DNA of 64,000 nt from Pseudomonas mediterranea CFBP 5447 (GTDB lineage: Bacteria > Pseudomonadota > Gammaproteobacteria > Pseudomonadales > Pseudomonadaceae), in NCBI RefSeq assembly GCF_000774145.1, contig NZ_KN322984.1, positions 461,085-525,084 of the forward strand, written 5' to 3'. The position numbers and the translations under genes are program-made. The notes below the pieces were generated by a model. It saw only the letters and a program-made list of their open reading frames with translations, was not told the origin of the DNA and searched no databases. This document shows, piece after piece, positions 8,456-17,254 of the stretch. The stretch's first letter is position 1. Each line of letters opens with the position of its first letter.

Positions 8456-9451
8456 ATGTCTATGCATTCCTCCACGCCCTTGCGGCGCGTCAGCATCCTG
8501 GCAGTCGACCGGGTTTTCGCTTTCACCCTCATGCAGGCCAAGGACTTCTTCCACCTGGCCAGCCTGCGCTACGGCAAGCAACTGGGCCAAGGCCTGACAC
8601 CGGCGTTCGAAATCCGCCTGGTCAGCCCCGATGGCAAACCGGTGAACAGCTTCAGCGAAGTGATCATGCCGGTGGATGGCGGCCTGGAAAACACCGATGT
8701 GATTATCCTGCCGGCGTTCTGGGATGACTTCTCCACCCTTTGCCAACGCTATCCCCAGGTCCTGCCCTGGCTGCGGGAACAGCACGCTCGCGGCGCCGTG
8801 CTGTGCGGCGAAGCCACGGGCGTGTTCTGGCTGGCGGAAGCCGGGCTGCTCGATGGCAAGGAAGCCACGACTTACTGGCGCTTTTTCAACGCCTTCAGGG
8901 AGCGCTTTCCCCAGGTACACCTGAATCAGGACAAGCACCTGACCGACGCCGACAATCTGTTCTGCGCCGGCGGCACGACCTCGGTGTGCGACCTTTACAT
9001 CTACCTCATCGAACGCTTCTGCGGCGCCAACATCGCCCAGGCCGTGGCACGGGATATCCTGTATGAAGTGCAGCGCAATTATTCACCGGGCAGGATCGGT
9101 TTCGGCGGGCAGAAACTCCATCAGGACGTGATCATCCTGCAGATCCAGCACTGGCTCGAAGAACACTTCGCCGACAAATTCCGTTTTGAAGACGTCGCTC
9201 GGGAACACGGCATGAGCATTCGCAATTTCATGCGCCGCTTCCAGACCGCCACTGGCGACAAACCGTTGCATTACCTGCAGCGACTGCGCATCGAAACCGC
9301 CAAGGGCCTGCTGTCCGGCAGCCGCAAGAGCATCAAGACCATCAGCTACGAAGTCGGCTACGACGACGCGAGCTTCTTTGCACGTCTGTTCCGGCAGCAC
9401 ACCGACCTGTCGCCGAACCAGTATCGGCAGCAGTTTCAGCAGGCGGCGTGA
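8456..9451 (+). CDS. GlxA-family transcriptional regulator (DJ-1/PfpI domain plus AraC HTH)
   Basis: 331-aa regulator with an N-terminal DJ-1/PfpI (class I glutamine amidotransferase-like) domain, about 10-190, and a C-terminal AraC double helix-turn-helix, about 225-325. The latter includes MSIRNFMRRFQTATG and the GYDDASFFARLFRQHTDLSP signature. The amidotransferase-like domain usually senses a small ligand in this family. It is transcribed divergently from the acyl-CoA dehydrogenase, so regulation of that gene is a reasonable guess, but no operator was identified in the 144-bp gap. Confidence 0.9.
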   Translation: MSMHSSTPLRRVSILAVDRVFAFTLMQAKDFFHLASLRYGKQLGQGLTPAFEIRLVSPDGKPVNSFSEVIMPVDGGLENTDVIILPAFWDDFSTLCQRYPQVLPWLREQHARGAVLCGEATGVFWLAEAGLLDGKEATTYWRFFNAFRERFPQVHLNQDKHLTDADNLFCAGGTTSVCDLYIYLIERFCGANIAQAVARDILYEVQRNYSPGRIGFGGQKLHQDVIILQIQHWLEEHFADKFRFEDVAREHGMSIRNFMRRFQTATGDKPLHYLQRLRIETAKGLLSGSRKSIKTISYEVGYDDASFFARLFRQHTDLSPNQYRQQFQQAA

Positions 9452-9473
9452 ATCGATGGCGTAACACCGTCCA

Positions 9474-9574
9474 GTGTGGGAGCGAGCCTGCTCGCGATGA
9501 CAGCGGCACATTCAGCATCGCAGCAAGCTGACCCACCGCCATCACCGCCATCGCGAGCAGGCTCGCTCCCACAG
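9474..9574. repeat. REP pair (GTGGGAGC type)
   Basis: Two inverted units, 9474-9498 and 9551-9574, flank about 50 bp between the convergent regulator and zapE genes. Confidence 0.9.
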
Positions 9575-9591
9575 GGTTATGCGGTGCACAT

Positions 9592-9622
9592 GAAAAGGCC
9601 TGCAATCGCAGGCCTCTTTTAT
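9592..9622. terminator. Bidirectional terminator between the GlxA-type gene and zapE
   Basis: The hairpin AGGCCTGC-AATC-GCAGGCCT is flanked by AAAA on the left and a T-rich run on the right. It can serve the convergent genes on both strands. Confidence 0.7.
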
Positions 9623-9635
9623 TGTCTGTGCAGTC

Positions 9636-10730
9636 CTAAGGCTTATGCGCCCGCGACAGGAACTCGTGGGACTGCATTTCCAACAGACGACTCAACGTCC
9701 GCTGGAATTCGAATGTCAGGCGACCACCGGTGTAAAGGTCCTTGAGTTCGACTTCGGCCGAGATGATCAGCTTCACGTTACGGTCGTAGAACTCGTCCAC
9801 CATGTTGATGAAGCGACGGGCGATGTCGTCGGTGGTGACGCTCATCTGCTCGACGCCGCTGAGCAGCACGGCATGGAAAATCTTGCCCAGCTCGATGTAG
9901 TCGTTCTGGCTGCGTGGACCGTCGCACAGCTCACGGAAATCGAACCAGGCCACGTCGTCACAGGTGCGGATGGCGCGGATCTCGCGGTTCTCGATCATCA
10001 GCACATCGTTCTCGACCGCCTGGGTGCATTCCGGGGTCAAGGCACGGAAGCTCTTGCGCAGGCTTTCCTCGGCAGCGGCATCCAGCGGGAAATGAAACAA
10101 CTCCGCCTGTTCGAGATGGCGCAGACGATAGTCGACGCCGCTGTCGACGTTGACGATCTCGGTGTGTTCCTTGATCAACGCAATGGCCGGCAGGAAGCGT
10201 GCCCGTTGCAGCCCATCCTTGTACAAGCCGTCCGGTACGATGTTCGAGGTGGCGACCAGGGTCACGCCGTTCTTGAACAGCTCTTCCATCAAGGTGCCGA
10301 GGATCATGGCGTCGGTGATGTCGGACACGAAAAACTCATCGAAACAGATCACCCGCGTTTCACTGGCGAAACGCTTGGCGATAATGGTCAATGGGTTCTT
10401 CTCGCCGCCCAGGGTCTTCATTTCTTCGTGCACACGCTTCATGAAGCGGTGGAAGTGGGTACGGGTCTTTTCCTTGAACGGTAGCGCTTCGAAGAAGGTG
10501 TCCACCAGGTAGGTCTTGCCACGGCCGACGCCACCCCAGAAGTACAGGCCTTTGACCGGTGCCAGTTCCTTCTTGCCGAACAGTTTTCCCAACAAGCCCG
10601 GCTTGTTGTTCGACGCGGCGATCAGGTCGTCGTACAGGCGTTGCAAATGCCGCACTGCCGTTTCCTGGGCTGCGTCGTGGAAGAACTCCGGGCGTTTCAG
10701 ATCAGCTTGATATCGTTCTAGGGGGGTCAT
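9636..10730 (-). CDS. zapE: Cell division protein ZapE (AFG1-family ATPase)
   Basis: Single-domain AAA+ ATPase associated with the FtsZ ring under stress and cell-envelope conditions. The 364-aa protein has Walker A (GGVGRGKTYLVD, about residues 69-80) and Walker B (VICFDEFFVSD). The ATG at 10730 (MTPLERYQADL) matches the family N-terminus; an upstream TTG at 10742 is less likely. trpS is upstream on the same strand but is separated by a clear terminator, so zapE probably has its own promoter. Confidence 0.93.
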   Translation of the reverse strand: MTPLERYQADLKRPEFFHDAAQETAVRHLQRLYDDLIAASNNKPGLLGKLFGKKELAPVKGLYFWGGVGRGKTYLVDTFFEALPFKEKTRTHFHRFMKRVHEEMKTLGGEKNPLTIIAKRFASETRVICFDEFFVSDITDAMILGTLMEELFKNGVTLVATSNIVPDGLYKDGLQRARFLPAIALIKEHTEIVNVDSGVDYRLRHLEQAELFHFPLDAAAEESLRKSFRALTPECTQAVENDVLMIENREIRAIRTCDDVAWFDFRELCDGPRSQNDYIELGKIFHAVLLSGVEQMSVTTDDIARRFINMVDEFYDRNVKLIISAEVELKDLYTGGRLTFEFQRTLSRLLEMQSHEFLSRAHKP

Positions 10731-10748
10731 ATTCGTTAGCAAGGCAAC

Positions 10749-10780
10749 AAAAACGGGCCGTCACTGTAGCGACGGCCCGC
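10749..10780 (-). terminator. Rho-independent terminator after trpS
   Basis: On the minus strand the perfect stem CGGGCCGTC/GACGGCCCG with a short loop is followed by TTTTT. It lies between the trpS stop and the zapE start. Confidence 0.85.
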
Positions 10781-10832
10781 AGGAATGGCAATCGGCCCTT
10801 ATCCAGGGCCGATGGTCGGATGATGCTTTGGC

Positions 10833-12188
10833 TCAATCCTGCACGGGCGTCAGCGCGATGCGCAATGCATCGATGGCCGCATCCCGCGCAGTGTCATCGG
10901 CAAACGCCGGGCTGTCCGCTACGCATTCGCCTTCGAGCCAGACGCTGAAACCCGCCGCCTCGCTGCGGACGTCCAGTGGTTGGCCGGCTTGCAGTTGCTT
11001 GGTCACCTGGCCTGCGGTCTTGCCATCGGCAAAATGGCGAGACAGCAGCAGTTGCTCGCCATCGGCTGCCAGCAGGCGGAAGCGGAAACTGCCGTCGTCT
11101 TCGCGAAAGCTGACGAAGCGTGCGGCCTTGGCAGCTTTCTTCTTCGTGCTGGCCGCCACCTGGACCTGGCTGACGAACGAACGCAGGCCAACGGCTTCAC
11201 GCAGTTCATTGAGGAACGGCGTCGCCACCGCGCGGGCTTTTTTCGCGCCCAACTGCAGGATGTCTTCGAGGTCCGACGGACGCTCGATCAACTGGTGATA
11301 ACGCTCGCGGGCCTCTCCCAGCTCGCTGTCGAGCAACTGGAACAGACGATTCTTCGCTTCGCCCCAACCCAGGCCTTGCAACAGCTCGCTGCGGAAGTCC
11401 GCTGACTGGGCTGGGGTGGCGAAGGCCTGGAACAGCGTGAACAGGTGTGAGTTATCCGGATCCTTCGCTTCGCCCGGGGCGCGGGAGTCGGTGACGATCC
11501 GCGAGATCGCGTCCTTCATGTCCTTGGCGCTGCTGAACAACGGAATGGTGTTGTCGTAGCTCTTGGACATCTTGCGGCCGTCGAGCCCCGGCAGTGTGGC
11601 GACACTTTCTTCGATCAGCGCTTCGGGCATGGTGAAAAACTCCTTGCCCTGGCCAAACAGGTGGTTGAAGCGCTGGCCGATGTCCCGGGCCATTTCCACG
11701 TGCTGGATCTGGTCGCGACCGACCGGCACCTTGTGGGCATTGAACATCAGGATGTCAGCGGCCATCAGCACCGGGTAGCTGTACAGCCCCATGGTGATGC
11801 CGGCGTCCGGGTCTTCGCCGGTTTCGACGTTCTTGTCCACCGAGGCCTTGTAGGCATGGGCGCGATTGAGCAGGCCCTTGGCGGCGACGCAGGTCAGCAG
11901 CCAGGTCAGTTCCGGGATCTCGGGGATATCGGATTGGCGATAAAAGGTCACGCGGTCAACATCCAGGCCGCCAGCCAGCCAGGTCGCGGCGATTTCCAGG
12001 CGCGAACGCTGGATGCGCAGCGGGTCATCGCATTTGATCAGGGCGTGGTAGTCGGCCAGGAAGTAGAACGAATCGGCATTGCTGTCGCGGCTGGCGAGAA
12101 TCGCCGGGCGGATGGCGCCGGCGTAGTTGCCCAGGTGCGGGGTGCCAGTGGTGGTGATACCGGTCAGGATACGGGTACGAGTCGTCAT
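10833..12188 (-). CDS. trpS: Tryptophan--tRNA ligase
   Basis: Class I aminoacyl-tRNA synthetase charging tRNA-Trp in the cytoplasm. The 451-aa protein has the HIGH-equivalent motif TPHLGN near the N-terminus and KMSKS (GRKMSKSYDN). It is longer than the roughly 330-aa E. coli enzyme: an extra C-terminal domain (from about residue 345) is present, as in the long form I know from Pseudomonas. Part of that extension is Lys/Ala rich. The alpha/beta hydrolase gene lies directly upstream on the same strand. Confidence 0.96.
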   Translation of the reverse strand: MTTRTRILTGITTTGTPHLGNYAGAIRPAILASRDSNADSFYFLADYHALIKCDDPLRIQRSRLEIAATWLAGGLDVDRVTFYRQSDIPEIPELTWLLTCVAAKGLLNRAHAYKASVDKNVETGEDPDAGITMGLYSYPVLMAADILMFNAHKVPVGRDQIQHVEMARDIGQRFNHLFGQGKEFFTMPEALIEESVATLPGLDGRKMSKSYDNTIPLFSSAKDMKDAISRIVTDSRAPGEAKDPDNSHLFTLFQAFATPAQSADFRSELLQGLGWGEAKNRLFQLLDSELGEARERYHQLIERPSDLEDILQLGAKKARAVATPFLNELREAVGLRSFVSQVQVAASTKKKAAKAARFVSFREDDGSFRFRLLAADGEQLLLSRHFADGKTAGQVTKQLQAGQPLDVRSEAAGFSVWLEGECVADSPAFADDTARDAAIDALRIALTPVQD

Positions 12189-12212
12189 GGATTATCGCTT
12201 GTCAGACTGCTG

Positions 12213-12842
12213 TCAATTCGAAAGGCGCGGCAGGAGCAGATCCTTGAGATCGGTCAGCTTGCCATGAAAAAAGTGCCCGCATTCTGCCACTTTCAGCAGC
12301 TCATGGGGGCGTTGGAGCGCATCGGACCAATCGTAGACCAGTTGGGGATCGACGACTTCATCATTTTCCGGTTGGATCACCGTCAACTCGCCACGCATCG
12401 CCAAAGGCGACTGCTCGTCCAGGCGCATCACCGCCGGAGCCACCATGAACAGGTGCTTGAGCGATTGCCCCTGGGCTTCGAGCCGCCCACCCAGGCTGGC
12501 AGCGACGAAGCCGCCAAAGGAAAAACCGAAGAGGCTCAAGGGCAGTTGCGGGTGTTTTTCCCGCAGCCACGCGGCGGCGGCCTCGGCGTCGTCCACTTCA
12601 CCGGTGCCCATGTCATGGCTGCCGGCACTGGTGCCGACACCGCGATAATTGAAACGCAATGTGACCAGGCCGGCATCCCGGGCCGTGCGTTGCAGGGTCG
12701 AGACCACCTTGTTGAGCATGGTCCCGCCCTGCACCGGGTTGGGGTGGCAGATCAGCGCCAGGCCACGGGGCGCCTCGCTGTCCAGGTACAAGGCTTCCAG
12801 TTGGCCCACCGGGCCTTCGATGACTACAGGGGTTTCGCGCAT
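12213..12842 (-). CDS. Alpha/beta hydrolase, KanTeX/YuxL-type serine hydrolase
   Basis: 209-aa cytoplasmic alpha/beta hydrolase of unknown substrate. The catalytic triad can be placed: nucleophile Ser in GFSFGGF, Asp in the ENDEVVDPQ region, His in ECGHFFHG. The HPNPVQGGTMLNKVV stretch after the first strand is characteristic of this small-hydrolase group found throughout proteobacteria. The ATG at 12842 (MRETPVVIEG) is preferred over a TTG two codons upstream. It may be co-transcribed with trpS, 24 bp downstream. The subfamily name is uncertain; only the fold and triad are firm. Confidence 0.8.
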   Translation of the reverse strand: MRETPVVIEGPVGQLEALYLDSEAPRGLALICHPNPVQGGTMLNKVVSTLQRTARDAGLVTLRFNYRGVGTSAGSHDMGTGEVDDAEAAAAWLREKHPQLPLSLFGFSFGGFVAASLGGRLEAQGQSLKHLFMVAPAVMRLDEQSPLAMRGELTVIQPENDEVVDPQLVYDWSDALQRPHELLKVAECGHFFHGKLTDLKDLLLPRLSN

Positions 12843-12990
12843 AAGCAAGGGAAAGAACTCCGTGACCCCGGATAGGGTCGACTCGTCTAGCTAAAAGTCT
12901 GTGCCTGGCATGATTGCGATGTTCTTCGCGGTATACAGCGCAGGTCCGAGCCGTTAACGTAAAGCAAAGCCGTTTATAGAGGAAGGACTC

Positions 12991-13425
12991 GTGGAACACT
13001 CGCTCTTAGTTTGGTTGTTGCCGACTCTTGCCCTGGTTGCCGGTGTCGCCATTGGATTCCTGCTTGCCCGACTGCTGCCCAACGCAGTGCCCAACAGCAC
13101 GCAACGTCAGCTGGACGACATTCAGGAACGTTTCGACAGTTATCAGAATGAGGTGGTCACCCACTTCAACGCCACCGCTTCTCTGGTGAAGAAACTCACC
13201 CAGAGCTACCAGGATGTTCAGGATCATTTGTCCGAGGGCGCCAATCGCCTGGCCCTGGACGAACAGACTCGCCAGCGCCTGCTGGCCGCCCTGCACGCCG
13301 ACTCGGCGCAGGCTCCACGGGAACGCCTGACCCCGCCAAGGGATCAGGAGCCACCTCGGGACTACGCGCCCAAGGCACCGAATTCGCCCGGCATGCTCGA
13401 TGAGCATTACGGTTTGAAGAAGTAA
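12991..13425 (+). CDS. zapG: ZapG/YhcB family cell-division protein (DUF1043)
   Basis: 144-aa inner-membrane protein with one N-terminal membrane segment (about 6-28) and a cytoplasmic coiled coil (about 40-80), ending in a proline-rich charged tail. In E. coli the YhcB/ZapG family links division and envelope synthesis. The start is GTG at 12991, supported by GAGGAAGG seven bases upstream. It diverges from the alpha/beta hydrolase gene and ends at a strong terminator. Confidence 0.88.
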   Translation: MEHSLLVWLLPTLALVAGVAIGFLLARLLPNAVPNSTQRQLDDIQERFDSYQNEVVTHFNATASLVKKLTQSYQDVQDHLSEGANRLALDEQTRQRLLAALHADSAQAPRERLTPPRDQEPPRDYAPKAPNSPGMLDEHYGLKK

Positions 13426-13443
13426 GCTGCAAGCCATACCAGA

Positions 13444-13477
13444 AGCCCGCCCGATCCTGTGATCGGGCGGGCTTTTT
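13444..13477 (+). terminator. Rho-independent terminator after zapG
   Basis: A perfect 13-bp stem (AGCCCGCCCGATC / GATCGGGCGGGCT) with a 4-base loop is followed by TTTTT. Confidence 0.92.
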
Positions 13478-13560
13478 CATGGGTATGCCGTTTATGAGTT
13501 TGTGGCGAGTTGGCTTGTTGTGGTTGGACTTGTGTGGCTGGACTTCTATGGCTGGACTTG

Positions 13561-13656
13561 TGTGGCGAGGGAGCTTGCTCCCGCTGGGCTGCACAGCAGC
13601 CCTAAAAAAGCAGGCGAGCGCTGCGCACTCGAGCGGGAGCAAGCTCCCTCGCCACA
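13561..13656. repeat. REP pair (GTGGCGAGGGAGCTTGCTCCC type)
   Basis: Two inverted units at 13561-13584 and 13633-13656 enclose an imperfect inner hairpin (GGGCTGC/GCAGCCC). They lie between convergent zapG and ogt. Confidence 0.9.
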
Positions 13657-13709
13657 GAAGTTCCTGGCATGACATCTCACCAAGCCTCACACACCTCACA
13701 ACAGCGCAT

Positions 13710-14210
13710 TCAGAACACCAATTGAAGGCTCTGCTGGCCTTCGAGGCTGAGCAGCAATTGCTTGGCTGCCAGCCCGCCGGCGAAACCGGTGAGGCTGCCG
13801 GAGGTGCCGATGACGCGGTGGCACGGAGCAATGATCGAAATGGGATTCCGGCCGTTGGCTGCGCCCACCGCCCGAACGGCGGTCGGCTGGCCGATCTGGA
13901 TGGCGATGTCGCGGTAACTGCGGGTCTCGCCGAAGGGAATGGTCAGCAATGCCTGCCAGACCCGCTTCTGGAAATCAGTGCCGGCGAAATCCAGCTCCAG
14001 CTCGAAACGGCGCCGCTGGCCGGCGAAATACTCCAGCAGTTGACGCTCGGTTTCCTGGAGCACCGGATGATGGATGTCTTCCTCCAAGGGGCCCAGGCGC
14101 ACACGGTTGAGTCGCTCGTTTTCCCACAGGATGGCGGCGAGTCTTGCGCCCCGGGCGACGAGGATCAATTGGCCGACCGGAGATTGGATGGTTTTGTACC
14201 GGGGTAGCAT
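13710..14210 (-). CDS. ogt: Methylated-DNA--[protein]-cysteine S-methyltransferase
   Basis: Suicide DNA-repair protein that moves alkyl groups from O6-alkylguanine to its own cysteine. The 166-aa protein has the active-site motif IAPCHRVIG and the preceding helix-turn-helix region TAVRAVGAANGRNP. Its length and the lack of an Ada regulatory domain fit Ogt. It is 57 bp downstream of the LuxR-type regulator gene on the same strand; the link may be only positional. Confidence 0.94.
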   Translation of the reverse strand: MLPRYKTIQSPVGQLILVARGARLAAILWENERLNRVRLGPLEEDIHHPVLQETERQLLEYFAGQRRRFELELDFAGTDFQKRVWQALLTIPFGETRSYRDIAIQIGQPTAVRAVGAANGRNPISIIAPCHRVIGTSGSLTGFAGGLAAKQLLLSLEGQQSLQLVF

Positions 14211-14267
14211 CGAGTCCTTCCTTTACTGGCTGGCTTTTGTGGCAGATGGTTCTGCGGCGCGGGATGC

Positions 14268-17003
14268 TCAGCCCAACAACCCCAGCTCCTTCGCCCTCGC
14301 CACGGCCTGGGTGCGGCGCTCCACGCCAAGCTTGCTGTTGATATGGCTGGCGTGGGTCTTGACGGTGTGCAGCGAAATGAACAACTGCTCGCTGATTTCC
14401 TGGTTGGAACAGCCCCGGGCAATCAATTGCAGCACCGCCCGCTCCCGGCTGCTGAGGTTTTCGACAGGTGCCGGCGAGTCGGCAGTTTGCGTCGACGTCG
14501 GCAGGTGTTCGAGCAGATTCTGGCACAAGGTGCTGGGGGGCGCGTGCAGCAGTTGCTCACGCAGCCACTCACGATGCTCATCACCCAGCAACCATTCGAA
14601 AGGTTGCAGCACACCACCGGCGGCGGCTTCGAAAGCCTGGGCCAGGGTACTGCGGGCCGCCGGCTCGCGGCCAAGGCTCAGCAACAAGGCGACTTTCTGG
14701 TTGAGGGCCATCACGCTGAGCATCTGCCGACCGGTTTGCTGGCCGTGTTCAAGCAAGGCGTTGAGCCGCCCTTCCGCCAGCATCGGTTGGCCCAGGATGG
14801 ATTCCAGCAGCGCCTGTTGCAACTCGACATGCAACGGCAGTTGCGGATGGAACTCCGGCGGCGCGGCGGCCTGTTCGCCGGTATAGGTTCGCCCCAGGCG
14901 CGCCAACCAGGCTTCAGCCAGTTCGGTGCGGCCCTGGGCCAGCCAGAGCTCGCACTTGACCAGGGTGATCATCGCCAGGTAGTAGATCGGCGGCACATCC
15001 CAGATGTGCATCAGGCGCTCGGCTTCGGCCAGTTCGGCAAAGGCACGGGCGAACTCGCCATGGTTGCCTTCGATGCGGGCGATCACACAATGCCCCAGCA
15101 GCACGCTGATGTCGCGGCAGGCCCGTGCTTCGGTAAGGCCGGCCTGCAACCGCGCCAACCCGGCCTGGGACTGCATGCGCAAAGTCAGCAGGAAACCCTC
15201 GTACAGGGTCAACCGCGCCCGTACCGCATAAAGCCGCTGGGGCGAGAGCCCGTGCAAACGTTGCAGGCCCTGGCGCACTTCATCCAGCGCCCGCAGGATC
15301 TCTCCCCGCGCCTGCAGGACCCGGGCGCGATCGTAGTGGGCCAGGGCTTCGAACAAGGGGTTGCCGACCCGCTGCGCCAGTTCCAGGGAGTCGCGGTTCA
15401 AGCCACGGGCGCGCCACAGGTCACCGTCGGCAATCGCCAGGTTCGACAGCGTGGACAGGCACATCAGGCGTTGGCCGTAGCGTTTTTGCGGCAGGCTTTC
15501 CAGGGCTTCGGTGCAATAACGCACCGTGGCTTCACGGTCCCCGCGGCCACGGGCGACGATCCCGCTCAGGGCCAACCATTGGGCAAGCATGGATTTTTGC
15601 GCGGTGGCCGACGGTGCCGGCAGGAAACGGCTCAGGTGGGCGGCCAGTTCCTCGGCGGCATCCAGCTGACAGGCCAGCCCCAGCGCCCAGCTGTAGAGCA
15701 CGATCAGCCTCGGGGTACTGATGAGCAGGCTGTCGGGCAAGTCCATTTTCCAGCGCAACAACATGCCGACGTTCTGCTCGGCCAGCAGTTGCTCCTCCGA
15801 AAGGGTTTGCACCAGGTTCGCCGCCACATCCAGGTGCCCGGCCCGCAACGCCTGCTCCACGGCTTCGTCGATCAGGCCCTGGGCGTTGAACCAGCGGCAG
15901 GCGCGCAAGTGCAGGGTCGCGGCCGGCACCATGGCCGGTGCACTGGGGCGGCTGCGCAACAGATCGGAAAACAGGTGGTGATAGCGATACCAGTGTCCGT
16001 GTTCGTCCAGAGGCACCAGGAATACCTGATGGGCCGCCAGGTATTGCAGGATCTCGGCGCTGTCATGGGCTTCGCGCACCGCATCGCACAGTTCGCTGCA
16101 AAAACGATCCTGTGGCGCGGTGTCGTAGAGAAAGGCCTGCACCTCGGCGGGCAGGCAGTCGATGACTTCTTCGAGCAGATAATCGCGGATCAACCCTTCC
16201 CCGCCGTGCAGCGCCTGGGGCAGCCGGCCCGCGGAACCGGCTTCGGAAGCGGCCAGCAACCAGAAACGCAGCCCGGCGACCCAGCCTTCGCTGCGCTGGA
16301 TGAGGTTCTCCAGCGCTTCACCGCGCAACGAGCTGCTGTGGTGCTCGAGCAGGGTCAGGGCTTCGCCATGGGTCAGGCGCAGATCCTGTTCATTCAACTC
16401 GAGCAACTGCCGCGACAGGCGCAGGCGCGCCAGATGCCAGTTCGGCCGCTGGCGACTGGTGACCAGCACCAGCAAGCCGTCGGGCAGGTGATTGAGGAAA
16501 AACTGCAGGCAACGATCCAGCACGGGGCCTTGGGCCAGGTGGTAATCGTCGAGCACCAGCAGCAAGGGATTGCGCAGCGTCAGGTGGCTGGTCAACTCAT
16601 CCAGCAGGCCGTCGAGCCACTCTTCGAACGCGAAGGGCTGGTGGCGCTGACGCATCTTCAGCAGCCCCGCTGCCCGGCCGCCCAATTGTGGAAAGAGTGC
16701 CTGAAGCCCTTCGAGCAGCCGCTCCAGGAAACGTCCAGGATCATTGTCCCGGGCATTGAGCCCCAACCAGAGGCTTTGCCAATGGACCGGCAGGCTCTGG
16801 CAGAACTCCACTGCCAGGGAGCTTTTGCCGAACCCCGCCGGCGCACTGACCAACAGCAGTCGACCGCCAAGCCCCGCACTCAAACGCTCGCACAACCGCG
16901 GTCGCACGACATGCCCGTCGGGCAGCGGCGGTCGGTAGAAGCGCCCGTCCTGTACCGCGATGGCTGCGCGGGCAGAATCCGGAAGTGAAGACAGATCGGT
17001 CAT
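14268..17003 (-). CDS. MalT-like LuxR-family ATP-dependent transcriptional regulator
   Basis: 911-aa large ATP-binding LuxR regulator (LAL/MalT type). Walker A (SAPAGFGKSSLA, about residues 50-61) and a Walker B-like LLLVLDDYH lie in the N-terminal STAND ATPase half. A long helical TPR-like region follows, and the C-terminus is a LuxR HTH (about 845-911, LSSRERAVLQLIARG and SLHTVKTHASHI). I chose the ATG at 17003 (MTDLSSLPDS); the frame stays open upstream to 17459, but that runs through a REP and terminator. It lies downstream of the DUF1329 gene, beyond a terminator, and is the likely regulator of the adjoining locus. Confidence 0.92.
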   Translation of the reverse strand: MTDLSSLPDSARAAIAVQDGRFYRPPLPDGHVVRPRLCERLSAGLGGRLLLVSAPAGFGKSSLAVEFCQSLPVHWQSLWLGLNARDNDPGRFLERLLEGLQALFPQLGGRAAGLLKMRQRHQPFAFEEWLDGLLDELTSHLTLRNPLLLVLDDYHLAQGPVLDRCLQFFLNHLPDGLLVLVTSRQRPNWHLARLRLSRQLLELNEQDLRLTHGEALTLLEHHSSSLRGEALENLIQRSEGWVAGLRFWLLAASEAGSAGRLPQALHGGEGLIRDYLLEEVIDCLPAEVQAFLYDTAPQDRFCSELCDAVREAHDSAEILQYLAAHQVFLVPLDEHGHWYRYHHLFSDLLRSRPSAPAMVPAATLHLRACRWFNAQGLIDEAVEQALRAGHLDVAANLVQTLSEEQLLAEQNVGMLLRWKMDLPDSLLISTPRLIVLYSWALGLACQLDAAEELAAHLSRFLPAPSATAQKSMLAQWLALSGIVARGRGDREATVRYCTEALESLPQKRYGQRLMCLSTLSNLAIADGDLWRARGLNRDSLELAQRVGNPLFEALAHYDRARVLQARGEILRALDEVRQGLQRLHGLSPQRLYAVRARLTLYEGFLLTLRMQSQAGLARLQAGLTEARACRDISVLLGHCVIARIEGNHGEFARAFAELAEAERLMHIWDVPPIYYLAMITLVKCELWLAQGRTELAEAWLARLGRTYTGEQAAAPPEFHPQLPLHVELQQALLESILGQPMLAEGRLNALLEHGQQTGRQMLSVMALNQKVALLLSLGREPAARSTLAQAFEAAAGGVLQPFEWLLGDEHREWLREQLLHAPPSTLCQNLLEHLPTSTQTADSPAPVENLSSRERAVLQLIARGCSNQEISEQLFISLHTVKTHASHINSKLGVERRTQAVARAKELGLLG

Positions 17004-17130
17004 GGCCGGCTCTTGTTTAAATGCAGATGGCGGCGTTGCAGATGTCCGCAGACTAGCTGCAAACGAAGAGGTATTGAAGGGAGTGCTACAAATGGCTACA
17101 AAAAGACTACAAATCGCCTGACGCTGCCTA

Positions 17131-17166
17131 CCCTGTGGCGAGGGAGCTTGCTCCCTCGCCACAGGG
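17131..17166. repeat. Solo REP, perfect palindrome
   Basis: CCCTGTGGCGAGGGAGC and its exact reverse complement are separated by two bases. Unlike the pairs elsewhere, this is one collapsed perfect palindrome, between the LuxR start and the DUF1329 stop. Confidence 0.9.
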
Positions 17167-17192
17167 GTCTGTGGATTCTGGACAAGCGTAAA

Positions 17193-17224
17193 AATAAACG
17201 CCCCGAACCAGTCGGGGCGTTTAT
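17193..17224. terminator. Terminator after the DUF1329 gene
   Basis: The stem AAACGCCCCGA/TCGGGGCGTTT with a short loop is flanked by A-rich and T-rich runs. On the minus strand it ends the ligase-DUF1302-DUF1329 side before the regulator gene. Confidence 0.85.
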
Positions 17225-17254
17225 TCGAGGATGCGGCCTCGGGGTAAAGCGGTT

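Noticed and set aside
14343..16988. 881-codon open frame on the plus strand
   Set aside because: It lies wholly antisense to the MalT-like regulator, whose domains are intact. High GC creates such mirror frames.
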